DNA of 37,861 nt from Methylacidiphilales bacterium (GCA_021272315.1 JAJSLI010000085.1:1-37861), one strand, 5' to 3'. Positions 24,403-33,468 are shown, numbered from the stretch's first letter. A program made the numbers and translations. Notes: a model not told the origin generated them from the letters alone.

Positions 24403-24606
24403 TCAGTGCCAATCCGGGCCAACCTGGACAATGTACATCACAATCATTGAAATGAGGAGAATTACGCCGCCTATCATGGCGCATTTGTAGGCGTCTTCAA
24501 GATAACCATCTCCGCGCTTTAAGCTCTTGTTGGCTGGCGCGGCCAGCAGAAAGAGTGTTCCAACGCAAAAACCGATTAGCCAAATGCTGTTGAGAAGTTC
24601 TCTCAT
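24403..24606 (-). CDS. Hypothetical small protein with two membrane helices
   Basis: A 67-residue ORF from the ATG at 24606 (preceded by AGGA) with two hydrophobic segments, IWLIGFCVGTLFLLAA and AMIGGVILLISMIVMYIV, separated by a charged loop. No family is recognised. It lies upstream of the other small ORFs on the same strand, and all three could be one unit. Confidence 0.4.
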   Translation of the reverse strand: MRELLNSIWLIGFCVGTLFLLAAPANKSLKRGDGYLEDAYKCAMIGGVILLISMIVMYIVQVGPDWH

Positions 24607-24684
24607 TCGTCCTGATTTTACCACTTTTCAAATTAGTACCAAGGAAAGCTTTCGTTTCCTCTGTCAATCGGGCAAAAGATCGGT

Positions 24685-24936
24685 GTGGAAATACCAGACG
24701 GTCAATATAGAGGCTGGTTCAATGTGGATGGGAATTGGCTGAAGGGAGAGCTTCTGATCGAGGGGGAATCGGCTCGTTATGTGACAGCCCCGCAGCCTCG
24801 TCCAGCAAATCAGCCGCCGCCCGCAAGGTGGCTGGTCTTAGACAAAGATAGGCTGCGCCGTCCACCAGACACCTTTTGGTATGATTTTGTATATCCTGAT
24901 CTTCTTCGTTCTGAAGAAGTAGTAAGTGATCCATAA
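24685..24936 (+). CDS. Hypothetical ORF of 83 residues
   Basis: Starts at a GTG and encodes a Pro- and Trp-containing soluble sequence (GWFNVDGNWLKGELLIEGE, RPANQPPPARWLVLD). No motif or ribosome-binding site is recognised. It is included because the residue composition looks protein-like; it may not be real. Confidence 0.22.
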   Translation: MEIPDGQYRGWFNVDGNWLKGELLIEGESARYVTAPQPRPANQPPPARWLVLDKDRLRRPPDTFWYDFVYPDLLRSEEVVSDP

Positions 24937-25079
24937 AGGTATGAGCCCAGATGGGTCATGTTGGGCGTTCGCTCCCCATCCATCGCTTCCTTTTTTCTTG
25001 CTTCCTCGAAATTTCATTTCGCGCGAACTTCAGTTGATCGGAGCATTGAGATCGGCAATGAAATTGCCTCAACAAGTGT

Positions 25080-25102
25080 GTTCCCAAGTGAAACTTGGGA
25101 AC
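25080..25102. repeat. Perfect 10-bp inverted repeat (REP-like)
   Basis: GTTCCCAAGT, three-base loop GAA, then ACTTGGGAAC, followed by GAGG. Palindromes with CCCAAG...CTTGGGAACGAGG are dispersed repeats in several bacterial phyla. It lies in the gap upstream of mpl and could also affect transcription. Confidence 0.65.
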
Positions 25103-25143
25103 GAGGGAGCTGGATAAAGGGAGACGGGCAATAAATAAAACAT

Positions 25144-25164
25144 CCGCCGCTAGGACAGCGGCGG
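25144..25164. repeat. Perfect 8-bp inverted repeat CCGCCGCT/AGCGGCGG
   Basis: CCGCCGCT, five-base loop AGGAC, then AGCGGCGG, with CTACC after the right arm. GC-rich hairpins with a GCGGCGGCTAC end occur as intergenic repeats in Verrucomicrobiota-like genomes (recalled, not checked). It lies 72 bp upstream of the mpl start. Confidence 0.6.
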
Positions 25165-25235
25165 CTACCAGCGTTCCCGTCACAAAACAGTTGCGGCGGG
25201 AAGGACTGCGCCGCAAGGTTATCGGCCATCCATTT

Positions 25236-26648
25236 ATGGCAACCCCATCTGCTTCTTCCCTTGCGGCGCCGCCGCGCGCGTTTCACTTCCTCGGCATTTG
25301 CGGCACCGCCATGGGCGCGGTCGCGGCCATGCTCCGCGACGAGGGCTACACCGTCACCGGCTCCGACGAGAGCGTCTACCCCCCGATGTCGACTTTCCTC
25401 GCCGACAAGGGCATCGCCATCCAGCCGGGCTTCAAGCCGGAGAACCTGCCCGCCGGGGACGTCATCCTGGTCGTCGGCAACTCGGTCAAGCGGGGCAACC
25501 CCGAGCTCGAGGCGGCGCTCGAAGCCAAGCGCTTCTACCTCTCGCTGCCCGAAACGCTGAAGACCTATTTCCTGCGCAACACCCACAATCTCGTCGTCAC
25601 CGGCACCCACGGCAAAACGACGGCCACCTCGCTCCTCGCCTGGATTTTCGAGCACGCGGGCAAAAAACCCTCCTACCTCATCGGCGGCCTGCCGAAAAAC
25701 CTGCCCCAGGGCTGCAAGAAACAGGCGGGCCCCTACTGGATCATCGAGGGCGACGAGTACGACACCGCCTACTTCGACAAGCGCAGCAAGTTCCTCCACT
25801 ACCTGCCCGAGCTCGTCATCATCAACAACCTCGAGTTCGACCACGCCGACATCTTCGACGATCTTGCCGCCATCCAGAAATCGTTCTCACACCTCGTCCG
25901 CATCGTCCCGCGCAACGGCATGGTCCTGGTCAACGCCGACGACGCCAACGCCCTCGCCGTCGTCAAAGAGAGCCCCGCGCCGATCCTCGAGGTCGGCTTC
26001 TCCGAAAACGCCGCCGTGCGCATCCACGACGTGCAGGCGGACGGCGAATCGCAGCATTTCCGCCTCCTCGACACGAGATTCACCCTGCCGATGTCGGGCA
26101 CTTTCAACGTCCGCAACGCTGCCATGGCCATTGCCGCCGCCCATTTTTACCGGATTCCGCTGCCCGAAATCGCGGAAGCCGTTGCCGCCTTCCAGGGCGT
26201 GCGGCGCCGGCAGGAAATCCGCGGCGAGGTCCGCGGCGTCACCATCATCGACGACTTTGGCCATCATCCCACCGCCATGCGCGAGACCCTCCAGGGCCTG
26301 CGCCACCGCTTCCCGCATCGCCGCCTCTGGGCGTTGTTCGAGCCGCGCAGCAACACGACGCGCCGGGCCGTCTTCCAGAAGGACCTGCCCGCCGCGCTCG
26401 CCCTGGCCGACGGCGCTTTCGTCGCGCAGGTCGCCGCGCTTGAGCAAATCCCCCCCCACGAACGGCTCAACCCGGAGCAGGTTGTGGCCGACATCAAAGC
26501 CGCGGGCGTGCCGGCCTACTACGAGCCCAACGCCGAGGCGATCGTCGCGCGGCTCAACCCTCTCCTGAAGCCGGGCGACGTCGTGGTCGTCTTCAGCAAC
26601 GGCGGCTTCGGCGGCATTCACCAGAAGTTGCTCGCGCTAAAAGACTAA
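25236..26648 (+). CDS. mpl: UDP-MurNAc:L-Ala-gamma-D-Glu-meso-DAP ligase
   Basis: A 470-residue Mur-ligase family protein. FHFLGICGTAMGAVAAM is the N-terminal nucleotide-sugar segment typical of Mpl, TGTHGKTTATSLLAW the ATP P-loop, and IIEGDEYDTAYFDKRSKF a hallmark of Mpl. FGHHPTAMRETLQGL and the ARSNTT-like EPRSNTTRR are in the C-terminal domain. It reattaches recycled murein tripeptide to UDP-MurNAc, implying meso-DAP peptidoglycan and cell-wall recycling. The ATG at 25236 is chosen because upstream residues lack family character. It stands alone on the plus strand. Confidence 0.93.
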   Translation: MATPSASSLAAPPRAFHFLGICGTAMGAVAAMLRDEGYTVTGSDESVYPPMSTFLADKGIAIQPGFKPENLPAGDVILVVGNSVKRGNPELEAALEAKRFYLSLPETLKTYFLRNTHNLVVTGTHGKTTATSLLAWIFEHAGKKPSYLIGGLPKNLPQGCKKQAGPYWIIEGDEYDTAYFDKRSKFLHYLPELVIINNLEFDHADIFDDLAAIQKSFSHLVRIVPRNGMVLVNADDANALAVVKESPAPILEVGFSENAAVRIHDVQADGESQHFRLLDTRFTLPMSGTFNVRNAAMAIAAAHFYRIPLPEIAEAVAAFQGVRRRQEIRGEVRGVTIIDDFGHHPTAMRETLQGLRHRFPHRRLWALFEPRSNTTRRAVFQKDLPAALALADGAFVAQVAALEQIPPHERLNPEQVVADIKAAGVPAYYEPNAEAIVARLNPLLKPGDVVVVFSNGGFGGIHQKLLALKD

Positions 26649-26738
26649 GTGATTCACTTTCCCGCCATGGCCAACATTACAAATTTGCAATTCAACAATT
26701 CATGGCACCTTTAACGGACCCATGGTGTCTATAGGTTT

Positions 26739-28043
26739 ATGTCGCCACAACGTTTTAAACAGTGCCTCTGGCTCCTTGGCATCCTCGTTGTGGCCAACAT
26801 CATCTATCAGTACTATCTGAATTGGGGCTTGGTCACCGTTAAAGTCCACGACGCTCCACTGGGTAAAGTCATCAAGAGCATCGAATGGCAGGGTTGGGTC
26901 AAAATTTACACCAATCTCGACCTTGATTCGAAGGTAAGCATGTACGTCGATCACGTTCCGCTGGCCGAAGCGATGGAAACCCTCGCCGTGAATGTCGATG
27001 TCCCCCGTCCAGCCAACCGCCCGGACGACGGCAATGGTAATCGCGGCAGAAACCGGCCCGATGGAGCCAACTTTGGCGGCGGAGGTGGCAACTTTGGTGG
27101 CGGCGGTCCGCCTGGAAACGGCGCCCCATCCGGTGGCGGTGGCGGCAACGTTGCCGGTCAACCTGGAGGCGGCGGGGGTCGCGGCGGCTTTGGTGGCGGT
27201 GGATTTGGCGCGGCGCAATGGAACCTCGCCTTTTTCGTCGCGCCGACCTCAGCCCAGGTGAAGAGCGAGATTCTTTCCTTCGAACAAGACACCCGCGATG
27301 ACGATACGAAAATCTATTCCTATCCGACCCCGCTTCAGATGATCGCCAGCGACAGCGATATGCCCGCTTCCGATCCGCGCCTGCAGGCCTGGCCTGGCGT
27401 GAAAGCCGATCCTGCGCCCGCTCCCGCCGCACCCAGCGACTCGAACAATTCCACGGCGTCCGCCCCGGCGGACAACTCCGCTTCTTCGGCTCCCACCCCG
27501 ACGGACAATTCCGCCTCTCCGGCAAGCGCCCCGGCGGACGCCACACCGCCGGCCAAGAACGCCCAGGATTATTTCCAGGCTTTCGCCCAGTCAGCCAACA
27601 TCTGGATCATGGCGCCCGGCTCGTGGACGCCCGATGTCAGCGCCCCGCCCCCAGCCAATTCCTCGATCATCAGCGCGGTCAAGAAGTTCGTCGGACGCGT
27701 TCACGGTTCCGTGACGGAAGCCATCATCCTGCGGGCGCGTTGGAACGGCAATACCGGTCGCGGGTTCGCCGGCGGATTCGACGACATGGCCGACCGGATG
27801 CGCAACGCCATCGAAGGCCTGCCCCCGGACGCGCGCCCCGACGCGCTGGCCCAGCTTGACCAGGAAGTCCGGTTTTACAAGGACCTCCAGGCCGCTCCTG
27901 AGGACCAGCGGCGCGACCGGTTCCGGGCGCACATGCTCGATAAAATGGTCGATAACCTCAACAATTCGCGCCGGTCGCCCGAAAAGCGGGCCCAGCGTTA
28001 CGCGCGCCTGGTCGCGGCCCGCATCGCCGTCACCGGCAAATAA
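26739..28043 (+). CDS. Membrane-anchored STN-like protein with glycine-rich region
   Basis: A 434-residue protein. Residues about 9-28 form a membrane anchor or uncleaved signal (CLWLLGILVVANIIYQYYL). About 30-90 resemble an STN/secretin short domain (VTVKVHDAPLGKVIKSI, VSMYVDHVPLAEAMETLA). Then come a Gly/Asn-rich stretch (about 100-160), an Ala/Pro/Ser-rich linker (about 225-275) and a charged helical C-terminus. No catalytic motif is seen. The stop codon shares its last base with the start of the pseudopilin gene, so the two are probably coupled. A role in a secretion or pilus-like envelope system is inferred. Confidence 0.75.
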   Translation: MSPQRFKQCLWLLGILVVANIIYQYYLNWGLVTVKVHDAPLGKVIKSIEWQGWVKIYTNLDLDSKVSMYVDHVPLAEAMETLAVNVDVPRPANRPDDGNGNRGRNRPDGANFGGGGGNFGGGGPPGNGAPSGGGGGNVAGQPGGGGGRGGFGGGGFGAAQWNLAFFVAPTSAQVKSEILSFEQDTRDDDTKIYSYPTPLQMIASDSDMPASDPRLQAWPGVKADPAPAPAAPSDSNNSTASAPADNSASSAPTPTDNSASPASAPADATPPAKNAQDYFQAFAQSANIWIMAPGSWTPDVSAPPPANSSIISAVKKFVGRVHGSVTEAIILRARWNGNTGRGFAGGFDDMADRMRNAIEGLPPDARPDALAQLDQEVRFYKDLQAAPEDQRRDRFRAHMLDKMVDNLNNSRRSPEKRAQRYARLVAARIAVTGK

Positions 28044-28600
28044 TGATGATTCCCGCCCGTCGTAACATCAAAAGCTCGCGGATTGCCTATACGCTGGTCG
28101 AGATGGTCGTGGTGCTCGGCATCATCGGACTTCTCCTCGGGCTGCTTTTCCCCAGTTTTTCGGCCATGTTGCTCAAGGCGAAGAGCGAGTATTGCATGAC
28201 CAATCTCCGTAATATCGGCACCGCGGTCTCGCTGGCCGCCACCGATAACAACGGTCAGTATCCCGAAATCAACCAGGCGGCAACCAACGTCTATCCTCCC
28301 GGAAGCGGGGCAACCAACCTCATCGGGACCCTCGGCAGCTATGGCATCAGCACCAACGTGATCCAGTGCCCGGTCGACTTGTACAGCGGCGCCAGCAGCT
28401 CCTTTACCCTCTACGGATCGAGTTACGAATGGAACCCCGTCTTCGACGACGAAGTCACCGTTACGCCGATTCTTTACCTCAACGCCAACACCAAAATCCC
28501 GGTCAATAACAGCCGGGTGCGTCTCTGCACCGACTTTCTGCCCATACATCACGGTAGAATGAACGCCCTTTACGGCGACGGCCACGTTATCGCCCGCTGA
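28043..28600 (+). CDS. Type IV pilin-like pseudopilin with H-X9-DG motif
   Basis: A 185-residue protein with a class III prepilin signal: a basic leader (MMIPARRNIKSSRIA), then YTLVEMVVVLGIIGLLLGLLF with the conserved Glu at +5. The residue before the cleavage site is Ala rather than the usual Gly. The C-terminal HHGRMNALYGDGHV fits the H-X9-DG motif of PVC-group pseudopilins. These proteins are processed by prepilin peptidase and assembled in a type II secretion or pilus-like structure. Its start overlaps the preceding stop by one base. Confidence 0.88.
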   Translation: MMIPARRNIKSSRIAYTLVEMVVVLGIIGLLLGLLFPSFSAMLLKAKSEYCMTNLRNIGTAVSLAATDNNGQYPEINQAATNVYPPGSGATNLIGTLGSYGISTNVIQCPVDLYSGASSSFTLYGSSYEWNPVFDDEVTVTPILYLNANTKIPVNNSRVRLCTDFLPIHHGRMNALYGDGHVIAR

Positions 28601-28663
28601 GCGGAGACGCTCCCCCATTTTCGGACAGACGCGAAGCCGGGATGCTGTTTAACATGGACCGCC

Positions 28664-29341
28664 ATGTCCGAAAATTCTTCGCCCGCCCCGTTGCACATTC
28701 TCATCACCGGCGGTGAAGGTGATCTCGCCCGTGCGCTTCAGGCCGAATTTCTCCGCGAGGGTCACCAGGTCCACGCGCCCGGGCGTCAAGTGCTGGACGT
28801 GAACGACGAAAAGCAGATTGATGCCTATTTTCAGGATCTCACCCGGCTCGACGTTCTCATCGCCAACGCCGGCCTGACCCGCGACGGCCTGCTCGGCAAC
28901 ATGAGCCCCGGCGGTTTCGACGAAGTCGTGAACACCAACCTGCGCGGGGCTTTTCTCTGCGCCCGCGCCGCAGTGAGGCTCATGGTCAAACAGCGCGGCG
29001 GCCACCTTCTTTTCATCGGTTCGCGGTCGGCCCGGCACGGCCCGCGCGGCCAGAGCAACTACGCCGCCGCCAAGGCCGGCCTGGTCGGCCTCGCGCAAAG
29101 CCTCGCGCGGGAGTACGGCTCGCGCAACGTTCGCAGCAACGTCGTCCTGCCCGGTTTCCTCGAAACGCGCATGACCGCGCCGGTCCGCCCCGAGCGTCGC
29201 GAGGAAATCCGCGCCGAGCACGTTCTCGGCCGCTTCAACACCGTTGATAACGCCGCCCGGGCCATCGCCTTCCTCGCCCGACTCGACCACGTTTCCGGCC
29301 AGGTCTTCACCCTCGACTCGCGCCTCGACCGATGGACATGA
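28664..29341 (+). CDS. SDR family oxidoreductase (FabG-like)
   Basis: A 225-residue short-chain dehydrogenase. The N-terminal nucleotide loop is ITGGEGDLARAL (a variant of T-G-x3-G-x-G), with NAG at 68-70, a Ser in FIGSRSARHG and Y133-x3-K137 (YAAAKAG). PGFLETRM and a C-terminal FTLDSRL segment are typical. It reduces or oxidises a carbonyl or alcohol with NAD(P)H; it resembles 3-oxoacyl-ACP reductases, but the substrate is not determined. It stands 63 bp after the pseudopilin gene. Confidence 0.88.
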   Translation: MSENSSPAPLHILITGGEGDLARALQAEFLREGHQVHAPGRQVLDVNDEKQIDAYFQDLTRLDVLIANAGLTRDGLLGNMSPGGFDEVVNTNLRGAFLCARAAVRLMVKQRGGHLLFIGSRSARHGPRGQSNYAAAKAGLVGLAQSLAREYGSRNVRSNVVLPGFLETRMTAPVRPERREEIRAEHVLGRFNTVDNAARAIAFLARLDHVSGQVFTLDSRLDRWT

Positions 29342-29400
29342 ATTCACCCCGTGTCTTAATTTGCATTTAAAACCGCCGGGCAGGCGGCTAGTGTAACACC

Positions 29401-29790
29401 ATGAGCAGCAAAACGTATCTCGCGATGTTGGCCAAGGCTTTCGTCGATCTCCACGGATGCGAAGCCAGGCACCTGAAAACGGTGCCCGTAATCGAACGCT
29501 GGCAAGGCAAGACGGTCTGGGAAGGTGAGGTTGAGGTGTTCGATCTTATCGGCCACCGTGCGACCGACAGGGGCTACGCCTGGGCCAGCGATAATAAAGG
29601 CAAGAAAACCGAAACCGAGGTGGTCGCGGTGCTGGAATTGCCGCCCGTGTTGTCTCCTCAAACAGCGGTCAAGGTGGCTTTAATAGGGCTCGCTAAAAGC
29701 AAAAAGAAGGGGTCCCGCACCGGTGAACTTTATAAGCGTTATTTTTACTCAAAAGTGAAATCAGGCGATCTCCGCCCCAAGCCGCGCTGA
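29401..29790 (+). CDS. Conserved-looking hypothetical protein
   Basis: A 129-residue basic, soluble protein; no family recognised. It holds HGCEARHLKTVPV, EVEVFDLIGHRATDRGYAWAS and a Lys-rich C-terminus (KSKKKGSRTGELYKRYFYSKVKS). The frame and codon use look genuine. It is convergent with rseP, 43 bp away. No signal peptide or membrane segment is seen. Confidence 0.65.
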   Translation: MSSKTYLAMLAKAFVDLHGCEARHLKTVPVIERWQGKTVWEGEVEVFDLIGHRATDRGYAWASDNKGKKTETEVVAVLELPPVLSPQTAVKVALIGLAKSKKKGSRTGELYKRYFYSKVKSGDLRPKPR

Positions 29791-29833
29791 AAGCGACATT
29801 CTAATCAGGCCGAGAAGCAGTTTGCGGCCCTGG

Positions 29834-31402
29834 CTAAGGCGAAGACGGCTTGGGGGCAAATTTGATTTCCTCGCCCGCGCCCATGACCATGTGGCCTGAG
29901 TCCTGCACGTCGAAGAAAGTGATGTAAAGCATGTAGCTGATGAGGACGAGGGCGCAGAAAGTCTGAAGCGGTTCGAGGATGGCCATGCTGAGCGGGCGGC
30001 GGCGAATCCACTCGATGACAGAGAGGAGAATGTGACCACCGTCGAGAATCGGAAACGGGAAGAGATTGATCAGCGCGAGATTGACGTTAATGACCACGGC
30101 CAGCCAGAGGGCCAGTCTCCAGCCATTTTCGCTGCTGAGCACGGCAAAGAAGATATTCATAATGCCGACCGGGCCGCTGAGCTGCGAGGCACTGACGGTG
30201 GAGTGGGGCGTAAAAAGGGCCTGCAGCGTGCCAACGATGTCCTCCACACTTTCCCTCACCTGTGCGACCGGGTTCTGATAGACGATGCTCACCCCCGGCT
30301 CCCATTCATCGATGCCGATGTCGGTTTGCGGCTCGTCCTTGGGGAGTTCCTGCGGCGAAATCGGCTTTTCGGGCGTCAGCGTCACTTCACGGGTCACTCC
30401 CTGGTGGATGACGGTGAGTTGGAACGGATCGTTCGGGTGTTCCTTCATCTGCTCGAAAATCGGCTGGTCGTCGTAGAGGTGCTGCCCATTGAGCGCCAGT
30501 ATCTGGTCTTTGGGACCGATCCCGGCCATGGCGGCGGGACTGAAGGGGAGCACTTTTTTCACGATGAGCTTATCCATCGCTGGCGCGATTCCGATCCGGC
30601 GCGGGGAACTGCGCTGCCAGAAGGAGTGTTCCTCCTGCTTGGGTTGGACTTCAACCGTGAGCGTCTGGTCGCCGCGCTGCACCACCACCGGGATGGTCTC
30701 GGCCGTGCTGGTGATGATGCGCCACATCACCGTGTCACCGATGCCGCCAAAGCTCTTGATGGGATGGTTGTCGATGTAAAGAATCTTGTCGCCCGCCTGC
30801 AAATGAGCGTGGTCGGCCGGGCTGTCGGGGAGCACGTGCCCGATCACCGTGGTCGCCTCGGTGTCGGTGACCGGCTTGCCCACCACCCAGACGACGCAGG
30901 CGAAAACAACGGCGAGCCCGAAACTGAAAAGAGGCCCGGCGAAGGCAACGATGATCTTCTGCCAGGGCGAGGCGGGGGGAAGTTCCTCGCGCGGGGTCTC
31001 GGTCTTGCCCTCGATGGCTTCCATCGGGGCCATCTGGGGAAGCGCCACATAGCCGCCGGCCGGGATGGAGCCGAGGATGTACTCGACGCCGTCGATTTTT
31101 TTCGTCCAGAGCGACTGGCCGAACCAGATGGCGAACTTGTCGATCTTCAAACCGCACCATTTGGCGGCGAGGAAATGGCCGAGTTCGTGGACGATGATGA
31201 GAATATTGAAGAGAAGAACGACCTCGAGAAAAGTGATGACGGAGAAAACGAGGGATTCGGGCCCGCTCCGGACGCCGAGAGGAATGAGAATGGCCAAGAT
31301 GATGGCAAGCACCGCCCAAAGACTGAAATTGTAAAACCACCGCTTGGGCGGACTGGACGGCGGAACGGCTTCTTCGGACGATGGGGAAAAGCTGCTGTTC
31401 AT
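29834..31402 (-). CDS. rseP: RseP-type site-2 protease
   Basis: A 522-residue membrane metalloprotease. H72-E73-x-x-H76 (IIVHELGHFLAAKWCG) is the zinc-binding motif and NLFPFPILDGGHI the LDG motif. Two PDZ domains lie between (about VIGHVLPDSPADHAHLQAGD, then VKKVLPFSPAAMAGIGPKD). It cleaves transmembrane anchors such as anti-sigma factors. It is longer than the E. coli enzyme (450 residues) because of an extra N-terminal hydrophobic segment. ATG at 31402 chosen over a GTG at 31408. It lies downstream of dxr on the same strand, as in many bacteria. Confidence 0.94.
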   Translation of the reverse strand: MNSSFSPSSEEAVPPSSPPKRWFYNFSLWAVLAIILAILIPLGVRSGPESLVFSVITFLEVVLLFNILIIVHELGHFLAAKWCGLKIDKFAIWFGQSLWTKKIDGVEYILGSIPAGGYVALPQMAPMEAIEGKTETPREELPPASPWQKIIVAFAGPLFSFGLAVVFACVVWVVGKPVTDTEATTVIGHVLPDSPADHAHLQAGDKILYIDNHPIKSFGGIGDTVMWRIITSTAETIPVVVQRGDQTLTVEVQPKQEEHSFWQRSSPRRIGIAPAMDKLIVKKVLPFSPAAMAGIGPKDQILALNGQHLYDDQPIFEQMKEHPNDPFQLTVIHQGVTREVTLTPEKPISPQELPKDEPQTDIGIDEWEPGVSIVYQNPVAQVRESVEDIVGTLQALFTPHSTVSASQLSGPVGIMNIFFAVLSSENGWRLALWLAVVINVNLALINLFPFPILDGGHILLSVIEWIRRRPLSMAILEPLQTFCALVLISYMLYITFFDVQDSGHMVMGAGEEIKFAPKPSSP

Positions 31403-31483
31403 GGACACTAGATCATCGGATAGAGGCTGGGTTCATTACGGCAATCTACTCAACATACCGCAACTAAACCATCCGCTGTAGTT

Positions 31484-31515
31484 AAAAAAATGCAAGGTAA
31501 GGGCGCGAGCCCCTT
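31484..31515 (-). terminator. Candidate terminator between dxr and rseP
   Basis: On the minus strand AAGGGGC and GCCCTT can pair (one bulged G) in 31499-31515, and after eight bases a run of seven Ts follows (31484-31490). It is placed about 25 bases after the dxr stop. The gap before the T run makes it weaker than a classical intrinsic terminator. Confidence 0.4.
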
Positions 31516-31539
31516 CGCCTCCGGTAAAAACCCCTGGTC

Positions 31540-32730
31540 TTAAGGACACGCGATAAGACGGCTGGTCACTTCCTCCAGCGCGGCGGTGCGGGCCCAGGCA
31601 TCGGCTTTGAGAATTTCGTCCAAGTGGGGGTGCTCCACGGGCTTATGCCGTTTCATGACGGCTTCGACAATGTGCCAGATGGCCGGGAAAAGGATTTTGC
31701 CATCGAGGAAAGCCGGGACGGCGATTTCGTTGGCGGCGTTCAGCACGGCGGGCAGCGTGCCGCCGACGGTGCCGGCTTCCCGGGCGAGGCGCAAAGCGGG
31801 AAACTTTTCGGAATCGGGCGCTTCAAAATGGAGCGAACCGACTTCGGCCAGATTCAGGGGCCGCAGCCGGTTCGAAAGCCTGTCGGGATAAGTGACCGCG
31901 TACTGGATGGGGAAACACATGTCGGAGTGGCTGAGCTGGGCGAGCAGCGAACCATCAACGAATTCAACGAGGGAATGGACGATGCTCTGGGGATGAATGA
32001 CGACTTCGACCTGGTCCATCGGCACGCCGAAAAGCCAGCGCGCCTCGATCATTTCCAGGCCCTTGTTGAAAAGCGTGGCCGAGTCGATGGTGATCTTGCG
32101 GCCCATGTTCCAGGTCGGGTGCTTGAGCGCCTGTTCCGGTGTCACTTTGGCCAGCCGGTCGGCGGGAGTCTGGCGGAACGGGCCGCCCGAGGCGGTGAGA
32201 ATGAGCCGGCGGATGTGGCGCGCGGGCTCGCCGACAAGGCACTGGAAGATGGCGTTGTGCTCGCTGTCGACCGGCAGGATGGGCACGTTGTGCTTCGCGG
32301 CTTCGCGGGTGACTTCCTCGCCCGCCATGACGAGGATTTCCTTGCTGGCAACCGCGATGGCCTTGCCCGCCCTGAGCGCGGCGAGCGCCGGGGCAAGCCC
32401 CGCGGTGCCGACGATCGAGATGAGGACGAGATCGGCCTCGGGCAGCGTGGCGAGTTCGATAAGCCCCTCTGCACCGCCATGACACGCGGTGCCGGGCGGG
32501 AGCTGGCCGCGCAACGCTTCGATCCCCGCCGTTTCGTAAAGCGCCACGGCACGGGGCTTGAACTCGGCGGCCTGGGCGAGAAGCGACGTGGCGGAGCGGC
32601 CGGCGGCGAGTCCGACGATTTCCATGCGGTCGGGAATGTCCCGGGCGACCTTGAGGGCGCTTTCGCCGATGGAACCGGTCGAACCGAGGATAACAACGCG
32701 CTTTCTAGAACTCTTATCCAAGGTAGCCAT
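31540..32730 (-). CDS. dxr: 1-deoxy-D-xylulose-5-phosphate reductoisomerase
   Basis: A 396-residue protein with the NADPH-binding start VVILGSTGSIGESALKV, and the metal and substrate segments PVDSEHNAIFQCL, ILTASGGPFR, HPTWNMGRKITIDSATLFNKG, and NAANEIAVPAFLDGKI. It converts DXP to MEP, so isoprenoids are made by the MEP pathway. The length is normal. It lies upstream of rseP in the same direction. Confidence 0.96.
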   Translation of the reverse strand: MATLDKSSRKRVVILGSTGSIGESALKVARDIPDRMEIVGLAAGRSATSLLAQAAEFKPRAVALYETAGIEALRGQLPPGTACHGGAEGLIELATLPEADLVLISIVGTAGLAPALAALRAGKAIAVASKEILVMAGEEVTREAAKHNVPILPVDSEHNAIFQCLVGEPARHIRRLILTASGGPFRQTPADRLAKVTPEQALKHPTWNMGRKITIDSATLFNKGLEMIEARWLFGVPMDQVEVVIHPQSIVHSLVEFVDGSLLAQLSHSDMCFPIQYAVTYPDRLSNRLRPLNLAEVGSLHFEAPDSEKFPALRLAREAGTVGGTLPAVLNAANEIAVPAFLDGKILFPAIWHIVEAVMKRHKPVEHPHLDEILKADAWARTAALEEVTSRLIACP

Positions 32731-32958
32731 GGGTCGCGTTGCCTTTAGTTTAGGCCTGCCAGGCCGGTATTTCGGCCACGAAAATCCAAAACTCCACGAT
32801 CAGGATACTCCGCCAGTTCATGCCCCTTTCTATCCTTCCTCGCCACGCCGGGCAAGCCAGATGGACGCCGGCGCGCGCAACGGGATAGCCGGGGTAACCG
32901 CCGTGATGGGACGCATCCCTCCCCAGCGGCGAAGAATTGACCCAAAAGAGATTAAAAA

Positions 32959-33468
32959 TCAGGCCACGGCCATGCCGCGAATGTCTTTGAGCAGGAGAAA
33001 AAGATGGAGCGGATCGGTCGGACTCGCTTCAAAGTCGTACTTGAGATACCAAGCTTTCGCCTCCTCGTCCTTGGCGTGAACCAGCAGCGCTCGAATGCCC
33101 GCGATGTCGGCGGCTTGAACGGTTCGTAAAAGGGCATTTTTCAATAATCCCCTCCCGATCCCGGTTCCTTGCTCGGTACGATCCACGGCAAGGCGGGTAA
33201 GCAGCATGACCGGGACAGGATGCCGGGCAAGGCCCTTGGTGACGCGCCCAGGGGCCGTTTCGTGCATGACCGAACCCACGGCAAGGCTGTAATACCCGAC
33301 AACGCGCGGGCCCCGTCGTGCGACGTAAGTCTGGGAACTGCCGTTGCGCTGGTTGACCAGGGCGAACCGCTTTAAAAAGCCATTGAGCGGTTCCTTGCCA
33401 CAGTCAAAACCGTCCACCTCGTGGGTGGGCTGGAGCTTTTCAATCGGACTCAGCGGTTCGGATGGCAC
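32959..33468 (-). CDS. GNAT acetyltransferase toxin (TacT-like)
   Basis: A 169-residue GNAT protein. The acetyl-CoA binding loop EQGTGIGRGLLKNAL and the C-terminal AKAWYLKYDFEASPTDPLHLFLLLKDI, with the catalytic Tyr, match toxins that acetylate aminoacyl-tRNA. FDCGKEPLNGFLKRFA is the common N-terminal segment. A GTG start at 33468, preceded by AGGA six bases upstream, is chosen over a TTG at 33474. It follows the DUF1778 gene at once on the same strand, the standard antitoxin-toxin order. Confidence 0.9.
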   Translation of the reverse strand: MPSEPLSPIEKLQPTHEVDGFDCGKEPLNGFLKRFALVNQRNGSSQTYVARRGPRVVGYYSLAVGSVMHETAPGRVTKGLARHPVPVMLLTRLAVDRTEQGTGIGRGLLKNALLRTVQAADIAGIRALLVHAKDEEAKAWYLKYDFEASPTDPLHLFLLLKDIRGMAVA

